Positions 1 through 6,106 of a DNA stretch of 7,055 nucleotides are shown here, piece after piece. A program made the translations under genes and the position numbers. The notes under the pieces were generated by a model that saw only the letters and a list, made by a program, of their open reading frames with translations, had not been told where the DNA came from and made no database searches. Every line of letters begins with the position of its first letter. Position 1 is the first letter of the stretch. Location of the stretch: positions 1-7,055 of the forward strand of contig JACCZL010000305.1 of NCBI GenBank assembly GCA_013695975.1, in the 5' to 3' direction. The DNA comes from Chloroflexota bacterium. GTDB taxonomy: Bacteria > Chloroflexota > UBA6077 > JACCZL01.

Positions 1-136
1 GCCCGTTGCAAGGGAGGGCTGTCGATGATACCGTAGACGTGGCCCGAGCAACTGAGCTCCCCAAGCATCGGCCTACCACGCGGCACCCCTATCCGGCCGG
101 CCTACCCCCGACGGGTGGGTGCGGTGCCCCGGTTGG

Positions 137-415
137 TCAGCGCAGGGGGAATAAGGCTGCTCGGGCCTCTCCGCGCGTCGTAGCGGCGTATGGCATACGC
201 CCTAGTCGCCGGGCCGGCAGGACGCTGAGATGGGCCCCAGGCGGGTCCTCCAGCATCTCACCGGCCCAGAGGCGCTCGATCAGACGCACGCCCTTCGCCA
301 GGCGAGGCACCCGCTCGGCCTGATCGGCCCCGAACAGGCGAATTCGCCAGCCGTGGCACGCAGGTGAGGCGCACCTTCGAGGGATGTCGCCCTTGAACGC
401 CGAGCGCTGCTGGAT
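137..415 (-). pseudogene. Possible decayed LLM (luciferase-like) fragment
   Basis: Reading the minus strand, one frame is open from just after a TAA (416-418) to a TGA at 137-139, 92 codons, with no evident start codon or ribosome site at its upstream end. Codons covering about 250-325 read DQAERVPRLAKGVRLIERLW followed by AGE. This resembles the helix of F420/FMN-dependent luciferase-like oxidoreductases with the pattern ER-x-RL-x-EG-x-RLIRRLW-x-GE. The rest does not look like the family: the usual upstream GW-x-E-x-E-x-FG-x-PFP stretch is absent or scrambled, and the downstream part is arginine/alanine-rich. An intact LLM protein is about 300 residues, so this would be a small relic. The resemblance is from memory of the family; a chance match in GC-rich DNA is a real alternative. 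Confidence 0.2.
185..201. promoter_or_regulatory. Perfect 8-1-8 palindrome, operator-like
   Basis: GGCGTATG and CATACGCC are exact reverse complements around a single central G. An odd-length perfect dyad of 17 bp in non-coding DNA is typical of sites for dimeric repressors of the GntR, TetR or LacI kind. A hairpin is unlikely because the 1-nt centre cannot form a loop without opening pairs. It lies about 300 bp upstream of the gene at 499, too far to be an obvious operator for it, so the regulated gene is unknown. Confidence 0.35.
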
Positions 416-498
416 TTACGCTTGCGACGGTCCTCGGAGAGAACGACTCGGAGGGGACGCTTGCACCCAGCCGCCGATCGTCGTGGGGTGGACGGCCG

Positions 499-978
499 AT
501 GACCCGTATCTCGACCGTGGTGAACGGAACGCCCGTCGACGCCGACCTGGCGTCGGAACGGCTGCTGATCGACTTTCTCCGCTACGACCTCGGCCTGACT
601 GGGACCAAGGAGGGCTGCAGCATCGGGGTCTGCGGGGTCTGCTCGGTGCTGGTGGATGGGCAGCTCGTGAGCGCTTGCCTGGCGCTGGCCGTGTTCGCCG
701 ATGGCGCCGTCGTCACGACGATCGAGGGGCTCGACGAGGACGAGCGCGCTCAGGCGATCCAGGCGGCGTTGATCGAGCACGGCGGCTACCAGTGCGGGAT
801 CTGCACGCCCGGCCAGGTCGTGGCGGCCAGGGCGCTCCTGGCGGACACACTCGCGCCGACCGAGGGCGACGTGCGCGAGTGGATGGCGGGGAATCTCTGC
901 CGCTGCACCGGCTACTACCCGATCGTCCGATCGGTCCTCGACGCGGCCCGATCTGTCCTGCGCGGCGGCAAGCGGTGA
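499..978 (+). CDS. [2Fe-2S] small subunit of CO/xanthine dehydrogenase-type molybdo-hydroxylase
   Basis: The product has 159 residues, the normal length of CoxS/HcrC/XdhC-like iron-sulfur subunits. These pass electrons from the molybdenum cofactor on the large subunit to FAD on the medium subunit in the cytoplasm. The N-terminal plant-ferredoxin domain carries C40, C45, C48 and C60 (GCSIGVCGVC then C60). The C-terminal helical domain carries C99, C102, C134 and C136 (QCGICTPG and LCRCTGYYPI), so both [2Fe-2S] clusters have full ligand sets. GGGGTGG at 485-491 is a usable ribosome site 7 nt before the ATG, and no other in-frame start lies nearby upstream. Its stop overlaps the start of the medium-subunit gene (GTGA, 975-978), so the two are translationally coupled. 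The substrate (CO, purine, aromatic acyl-CoA, nicotinate or aldehyde) cannot be told from this subunit. No large subunit is present in the window. Confidence 0.95.
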   Translation: MTRISTVVNGTPVDADLASERLLIDFLRYDLGLTGTKEGCSIGVCGVCSVLVDGQLVSACLALAVFADGAVVTTIEGLDEDERAQAIQAALIEHGGYQCGICTPGQVVAARALLADTLAPTEGDVREWMAGNLCRCTGYYPIVRSVLDAARSVLRGGKR

Positions 979-1853
979 CCCCGTTCGAGTACCGCCCGGC
1001 CGAGTCACTCGAGCACGGGCTGGAGCTGCTGGCGGAGTATGGCGACGATGCGCGACCGATCGCCGGCGGGACCGCGCTCGTGAACCTCATGAGGCAGCGG
1101 CTGGTCCAGCCGGCCGTCCTGGTCGGCCTGCGCGGGCTCGGGCGTGACCCCCGCCTTGGTGGAGTGACGCGACAGGCCGAGGGGTCGCTGTGGTTGGGGG
1201 CCCTGGCGACCCACACTGCCGTCGCCACGTCGGCGACGGTCCAGGAGGGCTGGCCCCTCGTCGCGACGGCGTTCCGGCGGGTCGCCACGCCCCGCATCCG
1301 CAACATCGCCACGGTCGGCGGGAGTCTGGCCCACGCCGATCCGAGCCAGGACCCCCCGGCCGCGTTGCTCGCGCTCGACGCCGAGGTAGTCGTGGCGAGC
1401 CCCGACGGGCAACGCCGAATACCTCTGGACGAGTTCTTCCTCGATTACTACGAGACCGTCCTCAAGCCCGGCGAGCTGGTCGTCGGCTGCACAATCCCGG
1501 CGGTCCCGTCTGGAAGCGGCTGGGCCTACCAGAAGTTCCTCCCGAGGACCGAGGATGACTACGCGACGGTCGCCGTGGCGGCGTGGGTCCGGCTAGACGA
1601 CGCGGGAGTTTGCCGCGCGGCCCGCATCGCGCTGGTCGGCGCGGCCCCGCGGCCGGTCCGAGCGCCGGCCGCGGAGGCGGCCCTCGTCGGACAGCGCCCG
1701 GCCGAGGCCGCCATCGCCGAGGCGGCCGAGCTGGCGAAAGATGTCGCCGACCCGCTGGACGATTGGCGCGGATCGGCCAGCCACAAGCGGCGGATGGTCG
1801 GGGTCTTCACGCGGCGCGCCCTCGATGAGGCGTTCGAGCGAGCGCGACTATGA
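975..1853 (+). CDS. FAD-binding medium subunit of CO/xanthine dehydrogenase-type molybdo-hydroxylase
   Basis: This is a 292-residue protein, the usual size for CoxM-like subunits, which hold FAD and hand electrons to the acceptor. The GTG start at 975 overlaps the TGA of the small-subunit gene. A longer reading from 384 is open but would run through the whole small-subunit gene out of frame and is not credible. Starting at GTG gives the family N-terminus (TPFEYRPAESLEHGLELL). FAD-binding motifs are visible: PIAGGTALV at 28-36 (the family's AGGT/AGGH loop) and IRNIATVGGSLAHADPSQD at about 108-126 (family TVGG...AHADP). The C-terminal CO-dehydrogenase flavoprotein domain covers about residues 180-290 and ends in RRALDEAFERA. 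The order S-M with no L gene before or after differs from the common M-S-L or S-M-L clusters; the catalytic subunit must be encoded elsewhere or has been lost. Confidence 0.93.
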   Translation: MTPFEYRPAESLEHGLELLAEYGDDARPIAGGTALVNLMRQRLVQPAVLVGLRGLGRDPRLGGVTRQAEGSLWLGALATHTAVATSATVQEGWPLVATAFRRVATPRIRNIATVGGSLAHADPSQDPPAALLALDAEVVVASPDGQRRIPLDEFFLDYYETVLKPGELVVGCTIPAVPSGSGWAYQKFLPRTEDDYATVAVAAWVRLDDAGVCRAARIALVGAAPRPVRAPAAEAALVGQRPAEAAIAEAAELAKDVADPLDDWRGSASHKRRMVGVFTRRALDEAFERARL

Positions 1854-1888
1854 ACCTCTCCCCCAGTCCGAGAGGCAACGGGCAACCC

Positions 1889-1917
1889 TTGACAAGTCCC
1901 GGGCGACCTTCTAAAGA
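1889..1917 (+). promoter_or_regulatory. Likely sigma70-type promoter for the UbiD-fni block
   Basis: A perfect TTGACA at 1889-1894 is followed after 17 bp by TAAAGA (1912-1917), a weak -10, inside a locally AT-richer patch (1909-1930) of an otherwise GC-rich region. It lies in the 184-bp gap between the medium-subunit gene and the UbiD gene and would give a leader of roughly 115 nt. It implies that UbiD-fni can be transcribed independently of the molybdo-hydroxylase genes. Only the -35 is strong. Confidence 0.4.
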
Positions 1918-1965
1918 TACGAAGATCATACCAACGCCGACCGGGCGCCGCGTCCGGGCTCATCA

Positions 1966-1984
1966 CGCGGCCGAGCTGGCCGCG
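1966..1984 (+). other. GC-rich hairpin in the UbiD leader
   Basis: CGCGGCC and GGCCGCG pair perfectly (7 bp, all G-C) around the loop GAGCT. It lies between the proposed promoter and the UbiD ribosome site, about 40 nt upstream of the latter. No run of T follows, so it is not a classical intrinsic terminator. It could slow RNA decay or polymerase after the molybdo-hydroxylase genes, or be incidental to the base composition. Confidence 0.3.
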
Positions 1985-2037
1985 GGGAGGGAGAGAACGG
2001 AGGAGCAGGTGCAAGAAAAAGGCGCAAGGAGTTCAGC

Positions 2038-3615
2038 ATGACGGCGAGCGCAGAGAGCCAGGCCGCGACAGCCACCATAGAGCCAAAGGGGTCCCTCGGC
2101 ATGCCCGAGGGTGTTCGACTTGGCTCGCTCAACGGGCGAGCGGCGCCGGCCGCCGAAAAGGCCGGGCTGGTCGATCGCCTGCACTCGACCGGTCTGCCCC
2201 ACCAGGATATGCGCGACTGGCTCGAGATGGTGGACGCCCTGGGGGAGCTGCGCGTGCTCGACGGGGTCGACTGGCAGGAGAACATCGGCCGCATCACCGA
2301 GATGCTGCACCACACCGATGGCGCGCCGGCCGTCCTCTTCGACAAGATCCCCGGCTACCCGGCCGGCTACCGCATCCTGGTCAACGCCCAGGGGGAGCGG
2401 CGGCGCCTCGCCCTGAGCCTCGGACTGCCGGTCGACATCGGCGTATTCGAGCTGATGGACGAGTGGGAGCGGCGGATGGACGCGGTCCAGCCGATCCCGC
2501 CCCAGATGGTCGAGAGCGGGCCGATCACCCACAACGTCCTCGAGGGCGACGCGGTCGACCTCTGGAAGTTCCCGACGCCGCTCTGGCATCCCCAGGACGG
2601 GGGCCGCTACCTCGGGACCGGCGATGGCGTCATCACGCGGGATCCAGACTCGGACTGGGTAAACATGGGGACCTATCGGGTGATGGTGCACGATCGGAAC
2701 GAGACCGGCCTGTACATCTCGCCCGGCAAACACGGACGGATCCACCGCGACAAGCACTTCGAGCGCGGGGAGCCGCTGCCCGCCGTCGTCATGGTTGGGA
2801 TGGACCCGCTGCTCTTCATCGCGAGCTGTCTCGAGATGGGACCGGGTGTGAGCGAGCTGGACTGGGTCGGCGCGATGCGCGGACGACCCCTGGAATGTAT
2901 CCGCGGGCGGCACACCGGGCTGCCAATTCCGGCCTACGGCGAGATCGCCCTCGAGGGATTCCTCCAGCCGGACCGCCAGCGCCTGGAGGGACCCTTCGGC
3001 GAGTGGACCGGATACTACGCGTCGGCCTCGCGGGAGGAGCCGGTCTTCGTCGTCAGGGCGGTGTACCACCGCGACGAGCCGATCATCCTGGGCTGCCCGC
3101 CGGAGAAGCCGCCCTACGAGGCCCACCGCTTCCGCCAGTATCTGCGCGACGCGAACCTCCGCCGGGAGCTCCGGCTGGCCGGCATCCCAGACGTGACCGC
3201 CGCCTGGTGCCACGGGGTCGGCGGCTGCCGCCTCTTCAACGTCGTGGCGATCAAGCAGCGCTACCCGGGCCACGCCCGCCAGGCCGGGCACGTCGCCAGC
3301 CAGTGTCGGACCGGCGCCTACCTCGGGCGGATCACGGTCGTCGTGGACGACGACATCGATATCACCGACCTAGACGAAGTGGTCTGGGCCATCTGCACGC
3401 GCTCTGATCCCGACCGCGACCTGGACATCATTCATCGCGCCTGGAGCGGCCCTCTCGATCCGGCCATCGAGCCGGGCAAGAAGGGCTTCAACAGCCGCCT
3501 GATCATCGACGCCACCCGCCCGTGGGAATGGCGTGAGAAGTTTCCCCCGGCGATCGGGCCCGAGCCGGAGGAGAAGCGCATCACCCGCGAGCGCTGGGAT
3601 TGGATCCTGAAATAA
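2038..3615 (+). CDS. UbiD-family prenyl-FMN-dependent (de)carboxylase
   Basis: The product is a 525-residue cytoplasmic enzyme of the UbiD family, which reversibly decarboxylates aromatic or alpha,beta-unsaturated acids using prenylated FMN, a divalent metal and K+. The key residues of Aspergillus niger Fdc1 are all found at matching spacing: N209 and R214 in NMGTYR (Fdc1 N168, R173), H232 in PGKH (H191), E273 (near E233), and E317/E322 in EGPFGE (E277, E282). GYY follows as in the family. The ATG at 2038 has AAGGAG at 2026-2031 with 6-nt spacing. Family similarity begins only at about residue 53 (HQDMRDWLEMVDALGEL), so roughly 50 residues form an extra, alanine/glycine-rich N-terminus. The gene overlaps fni by 16 nt. 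No UbiX (flavin prenyltransferase) gene is in the window. The substrate is unknown: aromatic acids are commonest in this family, but archaeal anhydromevalonate phosphate decarboxylase is also a UbiD homologue, and that is worth weighing given the neighbouring isoprenoid gene. Confidence 0.93.
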   Translation: MTASAESQAATATIEPKGSLGMPEGVRLGSLNGRAAPAAEKAGLVDRLHSTGLPHQDMRDWLEMVDALGELRVLDGVDWQENIGRITEMLHHTDGAPAVLFDKIPGYPAGYRILVNAQGERRRLALSLGLPVDIGVFELMDEWERRMDAVQPIPPQMVESGPITHNVLEGDAVDLWKFPTPLWHPQDGGRYLGTGDGVITRDPDSDWVNMGTYRVMVHDRNETGLYISPGKHGRIHRDKHFERGEPLPAVVMVGMDPLLFIASCLEMGPGVSELDWVGAMRGRPLECIRGRHTGLPIPAYGEIALEGFLQPDRQRLEGPFGEWTGYYASASREEPVFVVRAVYHRDEPIILGCPPEKPPYEAHRFRQYLRDANLRRELRLAGIPDVTAAWCHGVGGCRLFNVVAIKQRYPGHARQAGHVASQCRTGAYLGRITVVVDDDIDITDLDEVVWAICTRSDPDRDLDIIHRAWSGPLDPAIEPGKKGFNSRLIIDATRPWEWREKFPPAIGPEPEEKRITRERWDWILK

Positions 3616-4742
3616 ACGACGCCATCGAGGCCCGCAAGGCCGAGCATCTGCAGGTTACGGCCACCCGCGACGTCAACACCCGCGCGGGCGCCGGCTGGGC
3701 CGACATCCACCTGATCCACGAGGCGCTGCCGGAGCTGGACCTCGACGCGGTAGACCTGTCGGTCGAGTTCCTCGGCCGGCAGCTCCGGGCGCCGATCGCG
3801 ATCGCGGCGATGACCGGCGGGCATGCCGCCGCCCGCGACGTCAACGCGATCCTGGCGCGGGCTGCCGAGCGCCACGGCCTGGCGATGGGCGTCGGGAGCC
3901 AGCGGGCGGCGCTGCGCAATCCAGAGCTGGCCTACACCTATGCCGTCGTTCGCCGCGAGGCCCCCACGGCGTTCCTGATCGCCAACCTTGGCGCACCCCA
4001 GCTCGTGGCGCAGCGGAGCGGCCAGGCCCTCGGCCTGGCGGAGGCCCGCGCGGCCGTCTCGATGATCGAGGCGGATGCGCTGGCGATCCACCTGAACTTC
4101 CTGGAGGAGAGCGTCCAGCCAGAGGGCGATCGACAGGCTGCCGGCTGCGCCGATGCGATCCGGGCAGTCAGCGAAGGGGTCGGGGTCCCGATCGTCGCCA
4201 AAGAGACCGGGGCGGGCCTGGCACGTTCGACGGCGCTCCGTCTGCGAGACCTGGGTATCGCGGCGCTCGACGTGGGCGGGGTTGGCGGCACGAGCTTCGC
4301 GGTCATCGAGGGACTGCGCGCCGAGGCTCAGGGCGACGAGCGGGGGCGACGGCTCGGCGAGCTGCTCCGAGACTGGGGTATACCGACCGCCGTCACGGTC
4401 GCCGGTGCCGCCGCGGCCGGACTCCCGATGGTGGCGACCGGCGGCGTCCGGAGCGGTCTGGACGCAGCCAAGGCGCTGGCGCTCGGCGCGACGCTGGTCG
4501 GGGTTGCCCGCCCCCTCCTCCAGGCCGCCCTCGAGGGCGAGGCGGCAGTCGACCTCTGGATCGACCAGCTCCTCCACGAGCTGCGAACCGTCCTCTTCCT
4601 GACCGGCTCCCGCTGCCCCACCGAGCTCCGCACTCGCCCACGCGTCATCCTCGGCGAGACCCGGGCCTGGCTCGATCAGCTCGGCTATCTTGACTCGACC
4701 CTGCTGCTGACCGGTCACGGCGACTCTCCGCCGTCGTGCTGA
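3600..4742 (+). CDS. fni: Type 2 isopentenyl-diphosphate delta-isomerase
   Basis: This is a 380-residue TIM-barrel flavoenzyme that interconverts IPP and DMAPP using reduced FMN and Mg2+; it is unrelated to the type 1 Idi. Family motifs run in order: RKAEH (12-16), AMTGGH (70-75), GVGSQRAA (97-104), NLGAPQ (129-134), HLN-x4-SVQPEGD (164-177), KETGAG (201-206), DVGGVGGTS (224-232), WGIPTA (259-264) and ATGGVRSGLDAAKALALGA (279-297). The start is a TTG at 3600, the only usable start codon just before RKAEH. It lies 16 nt inside the UbiD gene with no good Shine-Dalgarno sequence nearby (GGAGGAG at 3567-3573 is too far), suggesting coupled translation. In the active-site segment the usual HLN-x2-QE reads HLNFLEE, so the conserved Gln (Q160 in the Sulfolobus shibatae enzyme) is Glu169 here, while the metal-binding Glu (E161) is kept as Glu170. 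The last residues (GHGDSPPSC) are a non-conserved tail. Confidence 0.95.
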   Translation: MDPEINDAIEARKAEHLQVTATRDVNTRAGAGWADIHLIHEALPELDLDAVDLSVEFLGRQLRAPIAIAAMTGGHAAARDVNAILARAAERHGLAMGVGSQRAALRNPELAYTYAVVRREAPTAFLIANLGAPQLVAQRSGQALGLAEARAAVSMIEADALAIHLNFLEESVQPEGDRQAAGCADAIRAVSEGVGVPIVAKETGAGLARSTALRLRDLGIAALDVGGVGGTSFAVIEGLRAEAQGDERGRRLGELLRDWGIPTAVTVAGAAAAGLPMVATGGVRSGLDAAKALALGATLVGVARPLLQAALEGEAAVDLWIDQLLHELRTVLFLTGSRCPTELRTRPRVILGETRAWLDQLGYLDSTLLLTGHGDSPPSC

Positions 4743-4770
4743 ACCAGACAAGGGATGGAGGAACGCGGAT

Positions 4771-5436
4771 ATGCCCCTCAACCATGGGTACGGCGTCATC
4801 ATCGGGAGCCTGCACAGCTACTACCGTGATCCGGTGAACGATTACGGGCAGTACTACCACGGCAACGTCGAGGTGCAAACGCCCGCCGGCAGGTACAAGT
4901 GCGCCATCGACGTCGACAGCAAGAAGCTGGCTAACGGCGTCGAATGGCGCGTGGTCGAATTCGGACAGTCGGCCCTCAACGGCGTGGCCGGATTCGCCGA
5001 TGGCTGGCACGCCCTGGCCTCCAACGCCGGATCGGGTGCGCTGGATTACATCCGAAGCCCCAGCCTTCAACCGAAGGCGGGCTGCGTCTTCGTCGTATTC
5101 GATCCAATCCTCGACGCGCTACGCCGACTTCTTCAGTCCAGCGCAATCCCTCCCTGGAAAAGTGGAACAAGCATCGACGCGCTCGCCGATCTCGAGCCAT
5201 TGCTGCAAAACCCCAAGCGTCTGTACATCTTCGGGGAACCGTTCACCAGTGGCCTCGGCGTGCATAACATCCATCAGAACCAAGGCGACCCACCCGGCAG
5301 TCAGTGGTGGGCGGAGAACGGCATCTGGCAAGATGGCGCGACGCTCATACGACGACAAGACGACACCATCGCGGCCTTCCTCAACAAGTTCAAGAGCCAG
5401 TCCTACAAGACCGATAACAGCGGTCACCCGCTGTGA
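4771..5436 (+). CDS. DUF2278 (YukJ-like) protein of unknown function
   Basis: The 221-residue product matches the DUF2278 family: the start PLNHGYGVIIGSL (family PL-x-YGVLKG), a central ALDYIRS (90-96, family ALDFIRG), VHNIHQNQGDP (164-174), NGIWQDGATLI (183-193) and the C-terminus SQSYKTDNSGHPL (family SQAWHTDD-x-TGH). The conserved His, Gln and Asn in HNIHQNQG look like functional residues, but no biochemical role is established for the family that I can cite. The ATG at 4771 has GGAGG at 4757-4761. It follows fni by 28 nt and could be co-transcribed. Its sequence is less G/C-biased than the upstream genes (codons such as CAA, AAA, CCA and ATA-rich stretches), hinting at a different history. 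No signal peptide or membrane segment is seen. Confidence 0.9.
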   Translation: MPLNHGYGVIIGSLHSYYRDPVNDYGQYYHGNVEVQTPAGRYKCAIDVDSKKLANGVEWRVVEFGQSALNGVAGFADGWHALASNAGSGALDYIRSPSLQPKAGCVFVVFDPILDALRRLLQSSAIPPWKSGTSIDALADLEPLLQNPKRLYIFGEPFTSGLGVHNIHQNQGDPPGSQWWAENGIWQDGATLIRRQDDTIAAFLNKFKSQSYKTDNSGHPL

Positions 5437-5528
5437 AGAGAACGGACATCGACGTACCCTTCATGATCACCGCCGGGATTTCCCACTTCCCCTTGGCCAT
5501 GCTGGTGAAGTTGACCTACCGTGCCTGA
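5433..5528 (+). CDS. 31-codon frame, possible gene remnant
   Basis: A GTG at 5433 overlaps the DUF2278 stop (GTGA) and opens a 31-codon frame (VKRTDIDVPFMITAGISHFP, then a short hydrophobic stretch LAMLVKLTYRA), ending at 5526-5528. Its end overlaps the GTG of the next frame by 8 nt. I do not recognise it. The tight overlaps at both ends fit an operon gene shrunk by deletion; the reading may equally be chance. There is no independent ribosome site. An internal ATG at 5463 is an alternative start. Confidence 0.2.
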   Translation: MKRTDIDVPFMITAGISHFPLAMLVKLTYRA

Positions 5529-5703
5529 CAGGCTCGAGGCCGCGAAAACCGCACTCCTCTTCTTCGACCTGCTCAAGGGATCGGTCGACCGCCACTCCGA
5601 GCGCTCCAGGGCAGTCTGGTGCAGCGATTTCAGGCCAGTTTGCCCACGCCGGCGAGGTCTCGTTCGGCCGCGGGCGCTCGGCCTCCCGCGGGCCCGATGG
5701 TGA
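5521..5703 (+). pseudogene. 5' stub of an isochorismatase-like cysteine hydrolase
   Basis: From the GTG at 5521 the reading begins PDRLEAAKTALLFFDLLKGS, closely like the N-terminal strand of isochorismatase-family hydrolases (pattern LDPARTALLFFDMQNG, where the Asp is the first catalytic residue). From about codon 25 the reading (RHSERSRAVW and on) no longer resembles the family. The frame stays open to 5703 but there lies antisense to the XRE gene. Intact members have about 180-220 residues, so only the start is left. The loss of similarity coincides with the direct repeat at 5610-5631, so insertion of, or recombination at, the flanked module probably removed the rest. No good Shine-Dalgarno sequence precedes it. 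Confidence 0.4.
5610..5631 (+). repeat. Left copy of a 22-bp imperfect direct repeat
   Basis: GGCAGTCTGG followed by TGCAGCGATTTC matches the copy at 6848-6869 at 20 of 22 positions (differences T/C and A/G). The match stops abruptly on both sides. The copy overlaps the first two bases of the minus-strand stop codon of the XRE gene and marks where the isochorismatase-like frame loses similarity. Together the copies bracket the two-gene minus-strand module. Confidence 0.6.
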
Positions 5704-6106
5704 TGGTGATGGTTTCGGCCAACGCGTCGAGGATGCGCTGGGCACGGTCCACGCCGATGCCGTGGTACTCATTGTGCTCGTCTCGTGAGACCTGTGCCTC
5801 GGTGACGCCAAGCCGCCCCGCCAGTTGGCGCTGGGTCAGGCCATTGGCGATGCGCAACGCGATGAGCCACCGCCCAAGATCGGTGAGGCGGTGGAGCGTG
5901 CCCAACTCGCGACGTCGCGCGCGCTCGTACCATCCCAGGTCAGCGACGAGCTGCTCCTGGAACGCGAGCAGCGGCGACATCGCTAGCTCGACATCCTCGG
6001 CCGGAAGGCCCATCCCGACCAGCACGCTGCGCTGCTGCTCCACCATCTTCCGATCCTCGGCAATGCGTCGCCGCGCCTCCTCGTACTCTCGTTCGCTCCG
6101 AATCAT
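5630..6106 (-). CDS. Coiled-coil plus XRE helix-turn-helix protein, probable antitoxin
   Basis: The product has 158 residues. The start is the ATG at 6106-6104, preceded 5 nt away by AGGAGGTG, an almost perfect Shine-Dalgarno sequence; a longer open reading upstream lies inside the neighbouring gene and is rejected. Residues 1-70 are charged and heptad-like (EYEEARRRIAEDRKMVEQQR), likely a dimerising coiled coil. Residues 79-135 form an XRE/Cro-type HTH: LIALRIANGLTQRQLAGRLG, then VTEAQVSRDEHNEYHG as recognition helix and RAQRILDAL. The glycine/alanine-rich tail (140-158) includes a TITITI run from a GATGGT repeat. The start overlaps the stop of the nucleotidyltransferase-like gene (ATGA, 6103-6106), a toxin-first order as in higBA-type modules. 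I infer that it binds the inverted repeat at 6714-6729 and represses the pair. The antitoxin role is from context. Confidence 0.85.
   Translation of the reverse strand: MIRSEREYEEARRRIAEDRKMVEQQRSVLVGMGLPAEDVELAMSPLLAFQEQLVADLGWYERARRRELGTLHRLTDLGRWLIALRIANGLTQRQLAGRLGVTEAQVSRDEHNEYHGIGVDRAQRILDALAETITITIGPAGGRAPAAERDLAGVGKLA

Larger units (their letters stand above)
1..498. other. Gene-poor left region
   Basis: No intact gene is convincing here. The frames that stay open lack a Shine-Dalgarno sequence and read as arginine/proline-rich low-complexity protein, as expected for chance frames in high-GC DNA. Two things stand out: a minus-strand open stretch (137-415) with LLM-like residues, and a 17-bp palindrome at 185-201. 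I found no good sigma70-type promoter before the gene at 499; TTGAAC at 391-396 has no acceptable -10 at the right distance. Confidence 0.6.

Noticed and set aside
384..974. Upstream extension of the medium-subunit frame
   Set aside because: It lies out of frame over the whole small-subunit gene and is arginine/glycine-rich; the GTG at 975 gives the family N-terminus and a GTGA overlap.
280..1008. A 242-codon minus-strand open frame across the small-subunit gene
   Set aside because: It runs antisense to a gene with all eight cluster cysteines; the minus reading has no recognisable domain.
1963..3291. A 442-codon minus-strand open frame opposite the UbiD gene
   Set aside because: It is the antisense of a clear gene in high-GC DNA; no motifs, no ribosome site, Arg/Pro/Val-rich reading.
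3432..4802. A 456-codon minus-strand open frame opposite fni
   Set aside because: Same reason: antisense shadow of a strongly conserved enzyme; the protein reading has no family features.
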